From Yamadazyma tenuis (taxonomy: Eukaryota > Ascomycota > Pichiomycetes > Serinales > Debaryomycetaceae), in contig NC_089462.1 in the NCBI RefSeq assembly GCF_029203305.1, positions 1,674,001 to 1,738,000 on the forward strand: a stretch of 64,000 bases of DNA, given 5' to 3'. A program made the position numbers and the translations under genes. Positions 1-9,918 of this stretch are shown piece by piece. Positions within the stretch are counted from its first letter, which is position 1. Each line of letters begins with the position of its first letter. The notes under the pieces are model-generated. The model saw only the letters and a program-made list of their open reading frames with translations. It did no database searches and was not told the DNA's origin.

Positions 1-661
1 AGTCCTCTGGGTCTTCAGGAGCATCTTTTCTCTTCTTTGGAACAATCAACTCCGGGTACTCAATCGTTCTTTTGTAAACCTTTGTCAGGTTGAAAAGCAA
101 TAAATAGTCTTCTCGTTTGTTCTTGGTATCGGAAGACTTTAGTATATGAGCGTTCAAACTCAAATCAACATCTGGAGTCTTATCCAAAAATAACCTAAAG
201 TTAGCCAAGGAAGACAAGTAGTTCAAAATAACGAACAAGACCTCGAATTTTTCACTCAACTTCAAGGTATCAAAGATGGTAGCGGTGTCTGCATCACCTA
301 ATGGAGTATTAACAAAGAATCGCTTAATAACCATATCGAAATCCAGGGCCAGGAACTTCGAGGCCGAGTTCGTGAGGTGGTTGATGATCTGAGTTTTGAG
401 CTTGTTGATAAATAACACCGACTCATCCAATGGTGGAGGATCTAAGAGATTAAGCAACTCCATTTCGAACAACTCCACATCAAAGTACTCTGACGATAAC
501 CTGAGATATCCTTTAAAGTTGTACAACCAGTTGATGACATACAAGTAGTCGAAGGAAGCTCTTATCTTGTGCAACTCATGGGTGGGCGGGAAGGAAGTCT
601 GAGGAACCCTGGCAGATTGGAGCTTTTCCAATACCGAAAGTTGCTCTTTATCACCAAACAT
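1..661 (-). CDS. DDT/WHIM-type chromatin-remodelling accessory protein (RSF1/IOC2-like), partial
   Basis: The reading frame opens at the ATG at 661 and stays open to the window edge, so only the first 220 or so residues are visible. An N-terminal segment (FDYLYVINWLYNF, then a run of acidic and leucine-rich helices) resembles the DDT-like start of human RSF1 and yeast Ioc-type ISWI partners. A later segment (LKLSEKFEVLFVILNYL) and the LTKVYKRTIEYPE stretch before a basic KKRK resemble the WHIM part. These families bridge ISWI ATPases to nucleosomes in the nucleus. Family assignment is an inference from pattern; the PHD finger expected for IOC2/RSF1 would lie outside the window. Confidence 0.5.
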   Translation of the reverse strand, partial: MFGDKEQLSVLEKLQSARVPQTSFPPTHELHKIRASFDYLYVINWLYNFKGYLRLSSEYFDVELFEMELLNLLDPPPLDESVLFINKLKTQIINHLTNSASKFLALDFDMVIKRFFVNTPLGDADTATIFDTLKLSEKFEVLFVILNYLSSLANFRLFLDKTPDVDLSLNAHILKSSDTKNKREDYLLLFNLTKVYKRTIEYPELIVPKKRKDAPEDPED

Positions 662-1131
662 GTTTACGTGAATTTGTGCGCGTCAATTTTTCAGTATATA
701 GTGAGACAGGATGGAGAACAGGGAAGACTAAGGGCAAGAGTGAGCATAGGTGGAATATTCGCTTGAGAAGCGAGGAGTAGGGGATTGCCAATACGGGGGA
801 GATCTGGTTTGAGAGGAGTATCGAGGACGTTGAAGTTGTGTATTTCGGTCTTTTCTCTTTGACTGAAAGTTGCAAAATTCAAAAAAACTTCTTGAATATT
901 TTGAAATCAAAAACCTTTCACTCAACGTAGAACTTTAAGGTTTCTGTTTCTTTATGGGCACAGCTTATACTTTGATTTAAAGAACTAAATCCTTAAATCG
1001 GTTACTAGGGCACGTTTTAGGTTAAACCCATCTCAGCCTAAGTTCTTAATAACCCTAATCCACGTATTAGTCCTACAAAAGACAATAAATATCATAATCA
1101 TTAATCGTTATACTTATACAAATGCCCTATC
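662..1131. promoter_or_regulatory. Intergenic region: promoter of the DDT/WHIM gene, 3' region of INO2
   Basis: No gene is supported here. It holds AACCCTAA at 1051-1058 and ACTAGGG near 1004-1010, both resembling Tbf1 sites, plus AT-rich sequence just downstream of INO2 that probably carries its 3'-end signals. Confidence 0.5.
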
Positions 1132-2079
1132 CTATACCACCCCGTTCATCTCCAACAACCGCTTCAAGCCATCGTTCTGACCCTTGATCTTGGTCATTTC
1201 ATGAGATATCTTCATCAACGCACAGTGCTTCAGCAAGTTCGGTAAGCCGTCCTTGGTAAACTGTTTTCTTTTGCTCTTTTTATTCACAGGGGGTTTTTTG
1301 GAGTACGACTCGAAGTTAGTGATCAACCGCAAGCATCGTTCGTAGGCAAGCTTACATAGCTGCCTTCTTTTTTGTTCACTATGAGAGTGATTTAAACGTC
1401 TCTGTTCCAAAGACAACAACGGCTTGGGGTTAGATCTCTTCACCCCGTGGGCCTCATAATCCGCATAGTCGGGAAAGTCTTCCACCGACATGGACCGCTT
1501 GGACATCTCGTAGTCTTCGTCGATGGACGACTGGCGAGACTCTGGCGTGGGTAACTGGGTGTTGAGACTTGAATCATGTTGTACTTCTACCTGCGAAGCA
1601 AACACACTATTGGAGGGAGGATGAGCAAAAGCATTAGCCACATCTTGTTTGGCGGGCTTTTGCTTGGGCTTGAACTGGAACTGGTGGGCATAAAGGTCCA
1701 ACGGGTTGTGGTTGGTGGGATTGGCTAAGTTGTCCAAAAACTTCTCCAAGGCGTTGGATTCGGTGTTGGAAAAAAACCGGTCAAAGTCTTCATTTTCGTC
1801 GTCCTCTTCCTCGTCCTCACTTTGCGACTGCGAGGGCGGTTGTGGAGGGTGGTTGAGTTTCTGTTTTTTCAATGGTTGCGGCAGCTGAGGTCTATCATAT
1901 TTATACTTCATCAAGTTCATATCCTGAATTTTTTGAAGGTCTTCGATGGCGTTGAGGGCATTTTCTTGTTGTAAGTGATTATACATCGAGTAAGCCTGTT
2001 CAAAGTTCATATCGGTAGACACCATATCCAAGGAGAAATGGTTTAACATGTCCAACTCGTCGACATTGTTCATAGACAT
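1132..2079 (-). CDS. INO2: bHLH activator of phospholipid synthesis genes, Ino2
   Basis: Ino2 pairs with Ino4 and binds inositol/choline-responsive elements to activate phospholipid genes. The 315 residues match S. cerevisiae Ino2 (about 304) in length and layout. An N-terminal activation motif (NFEQAYSMY, residues 25-33) matches the Sc DFETAYQM region. A second motif ESNALEKFLDNL (residues 108-119) is almost identical to the Sc ESNAIEQFLDNL. The C-terminus carries a basic region (about 228-240, NHSHSEQKRR) followed by helix-loop-helix to residue 312. An acidic tract (88-99) lies between. These paired motifs make Ino2 more likely than Ino4, which lacks the long N-terminus. About 1.1 kb of gene-free DNA lies upstream. 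Confidence 0.88.
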   Translation of the reverse strand: MSMNNVDELDMLNHFSLDMVSTDMNFEQAYSMYNHLQQENALNAIEDLQKIQDMNLMKYKYDRPQLPQPLKKQKLNHPPQPPSQSQSEDEEEDDENEDFDRFFSNTESNALEKFLDNLANPTNHNPLDLYAHQFQFKPKQKPAKQDVANAFAHPPSNSVFASQVEVQHDSSLNTQLPTPESRQSSIDEDYEMSKRSMSVEDFPDYADYEAHGVKRSNPKPLLSLEQRRLNHSHSEQKRRQLCKLAYERCLRLITNFESYSKKPPVNKKSKRKQFTKDGLPNLLKHCALMKISHEMTKIKGQNDGLKRLLEMNGVV

Positions 2080-3165
2080 TTTGGGGAGATTTAGGTAGAT
2101 ATAAAAAATACCGGATAGCAGACGTATAAATAGTAAATGAAACTAGGAGTATAAGGTTTCTTTTTATAACTTTACGGGGAGGGTTAATAGTGAAGTTAGG
2201 GACAGTTAATTAAATTCGACTCAAAGTGTATTTTATGCTGTCGGACTGAGGTAGAATTTGCTGTGGAGGGAGGGCCGCAGACCGTAACCGCGCGCTAACC
2301 TGTAAATTACTTGGGGCTTATTGCCGTCAGGAACATAATCTTGGCTGCGGTGTTGCCATCGGCTACCAACCATCGGTAAAATTGAGCCTCATAGCCAGGC
2401 GAAATTTAGTAACCTCTACCGGAATAATGAGATATATACATAGAGAAGGTATCCGTAAGTCCCAGGGGTTCAATTACTAGACAAATGAAGATTCAGATAT
2501 GGCCAATATTGCCATGTCCATGGTCTGACGGAAGGACGGATGCGCTCTCGCAAGTCGTGGTCCGCCGTAACCTGCACTTTGAACCCCACCACAAATATGC
2601 GCTCGGCCTGACCCTTTTCCCAATCAGGCAGGTGACATGTAAGGTTATAACGCAGCACTACCTGCTTAGGCCAATTCAAGAGGCGTTGCAGGAGCCTATC
2701 TCCTAAAGGGGTTGTCTGCAAAAGCGTCACCTCGGTTTCTCGGACTTGCTGTGGCTATTCAAATAAAATGTGGGGAAACCCTCTATCTGCAATAGAAGTG
2801 TTCCATCAACCCGTAGCATTAGTGATTATCGCCCTGTGTATGATTGAGGCTTCCGATTGGTGATATCACGGGATCAAAAATTATCAAATGGTACGGATCG
2901 CAGAAATATACAATTGCTACACCATATATTTGTGGCCCCAATTTGGATCTATAGTTTAATCATCCGTAAACCCTACCTATAACCTTATAGTAGCTGCCAT
3001 TAATTGAGTACCCGCCTCCACCGGGATGAAGGCAAAAAAGTGTGGGGTATGACCTTTGCTTAAACTTGCTGCCGAAACCTCCCGAAAGACGTTGTGGGGA
3101 ACAACAGCAATTTGGCCCAAATGGTATTAACTCCTGTCCATGCATAATCTCTATATTGGAAGCTT
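2080..3165. promoter_or_regulatory. Long INO2 upstream region
   Basis: 1086 bp without a supported gene. Small open frames (for example 2470-2730 and 2960-3193) have no recognisable motif and overlap one another on both strands. I searched by eye for a CATGTGAAAT-type Ino2/Ino4 element and did not find a full match. AT-rich stretches lie near 2096-2132, close to the INO2 start. Confidence 0.45.
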
Positions 3166-5001
3166 CTATGCATAGGTCTCGTGCGACATCCATTGGAGGA
3201 ACTCATCCCAGTACTTGTCATGAAGAAATGCCGGTGAACCATTGGCTCCGTAATTGTAGACCTTCTGGAAATCTTCCAACTGCGTAAGAAGATTGCTCAC
3301 CTCTCTGATCTCTAACCGGTAGGACTCATTATTAAACTTCTGCTGGATGATCTCCACGAGTCTCTTGAGAATACGCATCCCGTTGGATATCGGGTTGTTG
3401 GGCACGTTGATGTATTTTTGGAGGTTGACAATGAAGACCTCGATCACCTTGATTTTGTGTACGTTGATGCTTTTTTCATCCAAGATGATGTTGAGCAAGA
3501 GGAAAACTGCCCCATTGATACTGTGCTCGGGAACAAGCCAGTACCGTTTGTAGAAATCGGGATAATTGTGATTATTGACCAACCCGATCATGTTGACGCT
3601 GCTATCGGTGCACATCTTGATTTCAGGACCAAACAGAAGATCGTGAGCCTGCTTCCAGTTGATGGTATGTCGTCCCACCACCAACAATTCATGGCTGAAT
3701 TTGCAGCTGAGGATGAACTGAGCGAATTTCACACAGTTATCGGCATTGGCAGGAATAGAGTACACGTCCATCTTGGTGCGAAGTGACTCGATCTTGGCCG
3801 CCGCATACTCCAAGTGCTGTAGACGGGTGGTGTCGGCGGTGGTTTCGGTGGTGGTGGTATAGTAGTAATGTTTTTTGAAGTCCGACAAGTCGTAGATGAA
3901 CAAGTTGAAGGTGATGGGGAGGAACTCAGTCGACTCGCTCTCGATGGAATTGATTAAGTTGAAGTCCGAGATGTTACGGGGCCGGGGGGTCGTGAAGTCG
4001 TTAATCTCGCTGCTGCGATTGTTCCAGGTATCTTCAAACCAGTCCACCACCACCAAGAGCCACCAGATCCGGCAACTGAGCTCAAAGTTCAACAAGTTCA
4101 AGTCCTTATTGGGCTTGACGAGTTTATCGAGGTTCAAGCTGCGGGCAATATAGATCATTATCTTAAGGAGGGTGTTCTGGGTGTGGAGTCCAAAAAACCG
4201 AAGGCAGGTGGCTAGAATTCCAAACGTTTGCAAGCTACGCACATCGGGGAACTGGAGATACTGCCCACGGTTCAAACTCTCGATGCTGGCATACCAGGCG
4301 ATGGTTCCAAGCCGGTTGGCATGGGTTTCATCGATGTGAAGCTGTTTCATGTGGTGGGAGTCAAGAAGGAAAAACGAGTTACTGATTAACGCATAATACA
4401 CCGAAAGCCACAAATACTCATCGCGGGTCTTCAGGATCTGGTTGTTGATGTGCTGTCCGTCGGTGGTGAAGAATTGCTCGTGTTCCTTGAGGAAGATCTC
4501 CGGGATCACCACCGCATGGAAAAAGTAGAGCAGATCAAAGTTGAACCGGATCAACTCCAACGACACCTCGTACGTCAAGACCACCAGGAGCCGGTCGTAG
4601 TCGTCGTAAGTATAGTCGATCTTGGACGACGCTTGCGATACGAGGTTCAAGAGACTGGCGGTCTTACCAAAGTGTACGTACTCACTTACCTTCTGGGTTT
4701 CAGAGTCGGCAACATTGGTCGTGGAATTGGAGCTGGTGTTTTGCAACTCTTCCATCTTTGCCTTTAAGTAATTGTTTTCCTTTTGGAGCAAACGGTTCTT
4801 GAGCTCGAGTGCTTTGGTGTATTCGGTGGAGGTCTCATTGAACACCCGGCCATTGACCATCACTTTCTCTCGTCGACAGGTGTCTTGTGTTCCCCGTCGG
4901 AGGCACACATCACAGGGAATCTGCTTGTTGCACTTGACGCGACGTCGATAGCAGTCTTCGCACGATTTGGGCACTCGCTTGGTGATTCGTACTGTTTCCA
5001 T
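3166..5001 (-). CDS. Zn(II)2Cys6 fungal transcription factor
   Basis: The 611-residue protein begins with a binuclear zinc cluster: Cys14, 17, 24, 30, 33 and 42 in KSCEDCYRRRVKCNK and the following loop. A predicted coiled coil follows (about 58-90, TKALELKNRLLQKENNYLK), the usual linker/dimerisation element. The rest is a long helical middle region typical of fungal zinc-cluster regulators. The ATG at 5001 is chosen because it sits 13 codons before the first Cys; the same frame continues upstream to 5211 but that extension (residues rich in Pro and Leu) looks like untranslated leader. I cannot assign an orthologue or target genes. It may act on the DUF1479/sugar-porter pair upstream, but this is only proximity. 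Confidence 0.85.
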   Translation of the reverse strand: METVRITKRVPKSCEDCYRRRVKCNKQIPCDVCLRRGTQDTCRREKVMVNGRVFNETSTEYTKALELKNRLLQKENNYLKAKMEELQNTSSNSTTNVADSETQKVSEYVHFGKTASLLNLVSQASSKIDYTYDDYDRLLVVLTYEVSLELIRFNFDLLYFFHAVVIPEIFLKEHEQFFTTDGQHINNQILKTRDEYLWLSVYYALISNSFFLLDSHHMKQLHIDETHANRLGTIAWYASIESLNRGQYLQFPDVRSLQTFGILATCLRFFGLHTQNTLLKIMIYIARSLNLDKLVKPNKDLNLLNFELSCRIWWLLVVVDWFEDTWNNRSSEINDFTTPRPRNISDFNLINSIESESTEFLPITFNLFIYDLSDFKKHYYYTTTTETTADTTRLQHLEYAAAKIESLRTKMDVYSIPANADNCVKFAQFILSCKFSHELLVVGRHTINWKQAHDLLFGPEIKMCTDSSVNMIGLVNNHNYPDFYKRYWLVPEHSINGAVFLLLNIILDEKSINVHKIKVIEVFIVNLQKYINVPNNPISNGMRILKRLVEIIQQKFNNESYRLEIREVSNLLTQLEDFQKVYNYGANGSPAFLHDKYWDEFLQWMSHETYA

Positions 5002-5512
5002 GGATGGGATTGAGATTTTGATTTTGTTATCGTGGAGTACGCGCACTGCAGGAAGTACAGAGCAGAGGAAGCGTAAACACCATAATTTGCAAACGAGAGT
5101 AGATGGGAGATTGGGAAGGTGGGGGACCCGGAGGTCCCTCGGAGTGTGGGGTGGATCACCGTTGATTAACGACCCCCACGTTGACAATCGCTGATCTGGA
5201 TTTGGCTGCAAAAAAACTGTGGTTGTGCATGGATAAGGTTGTTGAGTCGGGGGTCACCGAAAGGGGTACAGAGATAAGGAGTAAATCCGGGCCGTAATCA
5301 CCATGCTAAATGCGTGTCATTTAAATTCGGTAGGTTAGGTACTTGACGGTTTTGCCGTATGCCCTTGGTTTTCTTTACCGGCCCTATTGTTGTTTTGACA
5401 AATGTTTTGTCTGTTCCCATTCTTGTATTGAAAACATCCCCTTTTTGAGTGACAAATTCATTCCCTGTACTACCAGTTTCTCTTACTTCTTAGGCTTCAT
5501 ATTATACGCTAC
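5002..5512. promoter_or_regulatory. Promoter of the Zn2Cys6 gene and 3' region of the DUF1479 gene
   Basis: Tandem minus-strand spacing of 511 bp. An open extension of the Zn2Cys6 frame (5002-5211) and an unrelated plus-strand frame starting at 5343 are present but carry no family signal. Confidence 0.4.
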
Positions 5513-6922
5513 TTATTTACATTTAAAATTGTACTCTGGAGCAACTCCGGTATCCATTGAGTCATTGGCAAGCTTCCTTGCAAGTCTCTGGCCCGGAGTC
5601 AAACCTTCCTCTTGTTCATCGAACTTCATGAATCCCATGGCCCTCATACCATCGTCAGTCAAAATATTCTCTTTCCTGGCTCCATGGTCTTCAAAATGTC
5701 CCTCCACATTTCGAGAAGCAGCTATGTCCTTAACAAAGTCACGAGGACACCCACCACACTCAAACGCTTTGCGAGTAGCCAACATATTATCAACATTGTA
5801 CGGACACAATGGCGTGTAGGCATTGAAAAACACCGACGAGTTGGAGTCTCCAATATGCTGCTTATCCACCTCGTGAGCCACGTCCGCATGCCAAAACACA
5901 AAATCTCCAGCATTAACATACGGAATGCTGTAGACCGTCTCCAACTGCCTCAAGTGAGGATGGGTCTCATCCACACAGAAGAATTGGCCTGAGCCCACAA
6001 TAGCACCTGGGAACTTGGGAGTTTCCAAGTCGATTTCCCCATCGTCTCTCCAGAAAAACGGTCTCAAAACCGAATACGCATTGACCAATTTAAGATTAGG
6101 CAATAACCTGAGTGTACCCTCACCACTCTTGACCGATGATAAGGCCAACCAGCCTTGTAAAGCCCTGAATGCTGAGGTGGCGGTGGGACGAACTGTCAAG
6201 TGGCTATATAAGTCAGTTCTTGCAAACGCTCTTTCGTCCAATCTCCAGGGTTCCCATTCTTCCCACCGGCCTTCCAATATCGGTGCGTATAATTCCCTGT
6301 AGATGTCGTCTTCCCACCGTTCGATAGAGCCAGAGTCCAAGTGAAGATCCAAAGTGACGGATTGTCCAGGAGGCCGGATTCTGAGGGCATCAGGGTAGAC
6401 AACCTGGGATTCTTTGTCAATTGGTAATGTCTCATCTTCCACATAGAAGAACTGGCTAATGGCTTTCATGAGCTGAACCATCTCGGGGTGTGATCTAGCT
6501 TTTACCTCGCCCTCCGTCCAAAACGCAAACCAATTGGTGATGGGAGAGGGATATCCACCGATTTCAGGGTGTTTTGTAACAAAATCACTCATGGATTTCA
6601 AGTACTCTTCGGAGGTTTCAGTATCAAGAACGTTCCGTACAATTACACATCCCCTTTCGGTGACCATTTTCAGGACATCTTCAGGAAATATGCCGTTATT
6701 CTGCTTCACTGTGTTCCAGTCGACAGTGGGAATATAGTTTTCCCCTTCGGCTTTGATTTCGGTGGCCATTTTTTCCAATTCAATTAACAACCTCTTCCAT
6801 GAGGCTTTCACTTTTTGGACATTTTCGGGCTTGATGCAGAGTTTTTTGATGGCAGAAAACTTGGCAGCATCTTCCAAGTCTGGAGGGATAAAATTAGGGG
6901 TGTGTATCGAGGTAGGGGCCAT
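5513..6922 (-). CDS. DUF1479 family protein (2OG-Fe(II) oxygenase-like fold)
   Basis: The 469-residue protein has the DUF1479 layout shared by fungal proteins and bacterial YbiU. The iron-binding HxD motif is seen as His194-Asp196 in LDLHLDSG, and candidate distal histidines are His345 and His350 in FVFWHADVAHEV. GCVIVRNVL (91-99) is the start-of-domain strand typical of the family. Members are presumed metal-dependent oxygenases of unknown substrate. It is transcribed divergently from a sugar-porter gene through a 334-bp shared region, suggesting joint use in a catabolic response; that is inference. Start at the first ATG (6922), which leaves the whole domain intact. Confidence 0.88.
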   Translation of the reverse strand: MAPTSIHTPNFIPPDLEDAAKFSAIKKLCIKPENVQKVKASWKRLLIELEKMATEIKAEGENYIPTVDWNTVKQNNGIFPEDVLKMVTERGCVIVRNVLDTETSEEYLKSMSDFVTKHPEIGGYPSPITNWFAFWTEGEVKARSHPEMVQLMKAISQFFYVEDETLPIDKESQVVYPDALRIRPPGQSVTLDLHLDSGSIERWEDDIYRELYAPILEGRWEEWEPWRLDERAFARTDLYSHLTVRPTATSAFRALQGWLALSSVKSGEGTLRLLPNLKLVNAYSVLRPFFWRDDGEIDLETPKFPGAIVGSGQFFCVDETHPHLRQLETVYSIPYVNAGDFVFWHADVAHEVDKQHIGDSNSSVFFNAYTPLCPYNVDNMLATRKAFECGGCPRDFVKDIAASRNVEGHFEDHGARKENILTDDGMRAMGFMKFDEQEEGLTPGQRLARKLANDSMDTGVAPEYNFKCK

Positions 6923-7256
6923 TTTAGTTGTTGAAATTGTTTAAGGTGGTTTCAAAAAGCTTTTATACTGGTATTGCAACCAGGCTGCAAAGTTGGCCCG
7001 AGGTTACCCGAACAGAGATTCATCAATCTCGCGCGAACTCGCTCGAGACTCCATTGTCGCGATAAGATATACCAATCTGGGAATTTGACTGATTGACATA
7101 TTCCGCCAGGCCCAATGACAATTATAAAGATATAATTGGTGGACTCGTTGCAAACAATACATTAGCACCTTGATACTTATCTTGATTCAGGTCGACTACT
7201 TAAGTAACGCTTTTGAACGACTGTTTGCAAAGTTCTTAAGGTTTTCTCATCACTAA
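6923..7256. promoter_or_regulatory. Divergent promoter of the DUF1479 and sugar-porter genes
   Basis: 334 bp shared by two outward-reading genes. It contains a CG-rich core near 7027-7065 with repeated TCGCG/CTCG words, a GATAAG at about 7061-7066, and AT-rich flanks toward each start. No specific factor can be named. Confidence 0.55.
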
Positions 7257-8768
7257 ATGTCCAACTCCGACAAAAGTACCAAACCTTTATCTAAATGGGT
7301 TCCTAGGAATCAAAAAGTGTTCCTTGCCTCGGTGAGTTTCTTGTCAATGGTCCACCCTACCGTCATGGGCTACGATTCCATGATGACAGGTAGTATTCTT
7401 AATTTGGACTCTTTTGTGTCCTACTTCCACTTGAACAATGCCACCACCGGGTTGAACAATGCAGCCACTTGGGCAGGAGAACTTATTGCGTGTTTTACGA
7501 TAGTCCAGTACTTAAATGATAAGTTTGGCAGACGAATTTCTGTGTATTGTGGGATTGTGGTGTTGGTGATTGCAGGTATTTTACAAGCAGCAGCGAAGAA
7601 CACCGCCATGTTTGTGGTTGGAAGATTTGTGCTTGGTTTTGGAGCTCAGATCACCAATATTTCGGCCATTATTTTGGTGGCCGAATTGTGCCCGATTCAT
7701 TTAAGAGGTTTCATGATGGGTTTGGCTTTCAGTTGTTTTTTGGTTGGAGCTTTACTCTCTTCTGGAATTACTTATGGAGTGAGAAACGCTCCTGGTAACT
7801 GGAACTGGAGAATCCCCTGCCTCGTGCAGATGGGTCCGTTGATCTTTGCAGTCATCAATTTGCTTCTCCTTCCCGAATCTCCAAAGTTTTTATTCCTCAA
7901 TGGGTATGAACGTGAAACATTTGAAACGCTAATGATTACCCATAATAACGACAAAGCCGAAACTCAAAAAGTACTTGACGAGTACAGGCTTGAGGTGGAG
8001 AAGGCCAAGATCCAAGAGCCTCGTCCCTGGAGAATGTTTTTGAAATCTCGAATCAATTTGCACAAAATTGTTATTAGTTTCACCCAAGCAATTTTGACGG
8101 AGATGGCAGGCTCATCGGTGGGAACATACTATTTATCAATCTTATTGACCCAAGCGGGGATTTCTTCATCCACCGAGCGTTTGCAAGTGAACATTGTGCT
8201 GAGTGCCTGGCAATTGGTATGTGCCTGCTCCGGGTGTCTTGTGTTTGATAGAATTGGTAGAAAGGTGCAGGCGCTCATCTCGTTGACGGGTATGGTTATC
8301 AGTTTTTTTATTTTAGGAGGGTTGGTCAAAAAGTATGGAGATGGTGATAACCGTTCCGGGTCATTTGGGGCCATAGCGATGATGTTCATTTTTAGTGGGT
8401 TTTACTCGTTCACCTATACGCCCTTGACGACTTTGTATCCTTCTGAGTTGTATCCATACGAGATGAGAAGTGCAGGAACGACACTTTTTGCAATTTTCAA
8501 TGGATCTTGGGGTTTGATTGCATCGTTTGTGTTGCCATTCGCCATGAATGGGATTGGCTGGAAGTTCTACATTGTTAATGCTGCCTACGATGCGGTGTTT
8601 ATTCCTATCGTTTATTATACCTGGGTTGAGACCAGAGGTATTGACATTGAGAGAGTAGATGAGATTTTCTGGCAACATCCCATCAATCTGAGACATTCTT
8701 TGAAGATGGATCTGGAGGAATCTGATAGCGTTGAGAGTGTGGTGGTGGAAATTATTAATAAAGTGTAG
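7257..8768 (+). CDS. MFS sugar-porter family transporter
   Basis: A 503-residue membrane protein with the sugar-porter signatures: DKFGRR in the loop after helix 2 (about 88-93), RFVLGFGAQ (123-131), PESPKFL at the end of helix 6 (206-212), DRIGRK in the loop after helix 8 (331-336) and a cytosolic VETRG after helix 12. Twelve hydrophobic segments are evident. The lineage resembles fungal lactose/maltose/quinate-type permeases rather than high-flux hexose transporters, because the N-terminal helix reads HPTVMGYDSMMTGSI. Substrate is unknown. The gene is divergent from a DUF1479 gene. Start at ATG 7257, directly after an AT-rich leader. Confidence 0.9.
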   Translation: MSNSDKSTKPLSKWVPRNQKVFLASVSFLSMVHPTVMGYDSMMTGSILNLDSFVSYFHLNNATTGLNNAATWAGELIACFTIVQYLNDKFGRRISVYCGIVVLVIAGILQAAAKNTAMFVVGRFVLGFGAQITNISAIILVAELCPIHLRGFMMGLAFSCFLVGALLSSGITYGVRNAPGNWNWRIPCLVQMGPLIFAVINLLLLPESPKFLFLNGYERETFETLMITHNNDKAETQKVLDEYRLEVEKAKIQEPRPWRMFLKSRINLHKIVISFTQAILTEMAGSSVGTYYLSILLTQAGISSSTERLQVNIVLSAWQLVCACSGCLVFDRIGRKVQALISLTGMVISFFILGGLVKKYGDGDNRSGSFGAIAMMFIFSGFYSFTYTPLTTLYPSELYPYEMRSAGTTLFAIFNGSWGLIASFVLPFAMNGIGWKFYIVNAAYDAVFIPIVYYTWVETRGIDIERVDEIFWQHPINLRHSLKMDLEESDSVESVVVEIINKV

Positions 8769-8887
8769 TTCTTTGAGTGAGTTTGTACGTGAGTAATAAG
8801 ATTTTTAACTTCACGGTTTTATATCCTTCGTATATTTTCTGTACAAGTTTATTATATTCATTAATCTATGTGGGTTTATACCGAAGA

Positions 8888-8990
8888 ATTCATTCTACAT
8901 ATCTGTTCGGTTTACCTGAGCATTCATTCTACATACCTGTACGGTTTACCTGAGCATTCATTATCTACATATCTCTTTGCCTGTTCATTA
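8888..8990. repeat. Imperfect 34-bp tandem repeat (about 3 copies)
   Basis: Units starting at about 8887, 8921 and 8955 share ATTCATTCTACATA followed by CTGT-CGGTTTACCTGAG; the third copy is degraded. It lies between the sugar-porter stop and the MEH1 stop, in a convergent 3' region. Confidence 0.8.
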
Positions 8991-9032
8991 ATCTACATGA
9001 CTGTACTTAGTCCTGCCTTCGTAACCTTTGTC

Positions 9033-9434
9033 TTAAAAGGTCAAGTACAACGAATCCTTCACCTCAACCTTACAGGCCTCCTTCACCGCCGGATCTAAAT
9101 TTTCCACCTCCTCAAGAATCTTTGCCCGTTCATTGGGTGAGATGGAGTACGGATACTGTTTATCTTGTGATGCACCGTATTCATTGATGTTAGGGGTATT
9201 TGGTGTGCTTGAGGATTGGAGGGTGCTGTTGCTCATGAACGTGCTGACGTCGATGAGGTTTTCCGATAACTCATTGACAATGTTGTTGAGTTCCTGCTGT
9301 CTCTGTTGCTTCTTGAGAAGCTCTTCTTGTAGGTGCTCATCGGAATAGAAATCCTGGCTTCGCAATAAGGAAGACCTCTCGTTGTACTCATCATCCTCTT
9401 CGCTCGGACGAAGACACGATAAGCATATACCCAT
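9033..9434 (-). CDS. MEH1: EGO/Ragulator complex subunit, LAMTOR1-like (Meh1/Ego1)
   Basis: The 133-residue protein starts MGICLSCLR: Gly2 with Ser6 fits N-myristoylation and Cys4/Cys7 fit palmitoylation, as in Meh1, which anchors the EGO complex (Rag GTPases, TORC1 signalling) to the vacuole. NERSSLLRSQ after an acidic stretch resembles the acidic/dileucine region of LAMTOR1. ELSENLIDVSTF corresponds to the NDKLIDIS segment of S. cerevisiae Meh1. It is shorter than Sc Meh1 (184). The C-terminal helix (SPNERAKILEEVENLDPAV) agrees with a helical scaffold protein. Divergent from the AMMECR1 gene. Confidence 0.78.
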   Translation of the reverse strand: MGICLSCLRPSEEDDEYNERSSLLRSQDFYSDEHLQEELLKKQQRQQELNNIVNELSENLIDVSTFMSNSTLQSSSTPNTPNINEYGASQDKQYPYSISPNERAKILEEVENLDPAVKEACKVEVKDSLYLTF

Positions 9435-9918
9435 GATGTGGTGTGTGAGAAAGTCGTTATGATCAATGGCTGGTTAATGCGAACTGAAAAGATCTGTTAT
9501 CTTGAGCATTGGTCGTGTGCGGCACGTCTTGTACACGAATACAAGAACATGTCGGCTAATTGGAGAACACCATCAGAAAAGACCTAAAGTTTCGGATGAA
9601 CTCAGACACTAGATAATATGGACTAGAACCGAAATTACCGTCTGGTGGTGTTTGTGAAAGAGTCTGTGTCCTGACTGGCTGCAAATGAAGATCATCACCG
9701 TGAAGCTGGAAGTTGCACCCTTTGTTCACTCATCTCTATTTGCTCGGATCTCTTTGTTCACCCATCCTGGCCACTTCTGCTAGTTACATACCTTCTTCAA
9801 ACGGTGAAAATACGCTTCTCAAGCGGTATTTACACCTTTACCTGTTGCACACCTTTGTCGTGGATCACTCGCAGTGCGAATATTTGCAGTCGTTTCCACC
9901 CCTTACTTACACATAATC
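9435..9918. promoter_or_regulatory. Divergent promoter of MEH1 and the AMMECR1 gene
   Basis: 484 bp with no supported gene. A frame from 9713 begins with TTG rather than ATG and is discarded. No strong regulatory motif recognised. Confidence 0.45.

Noticed and set aside
2960..3193. 77-residue minus-strand frame with CC-rich, Gly-rich text near the Zn2Cys6 gene end.
   Set aside because: It overlaps the zinc-cluster gene's 3' end and a shadow frame; no homologue-like motif or signal.
5002..5211. 70-residue extension of the zinc-cluster frame.
   Set aside because: The cluster begins 13 codons after ATG 5001, the usual position; the extension has no motif.
9713..9916. Signal-peptide-like 67-residue frame upstream of the AMMECR1 gene.
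   Set aside because: It begins with TTG, not ATG, and lies in a divergent promoter.
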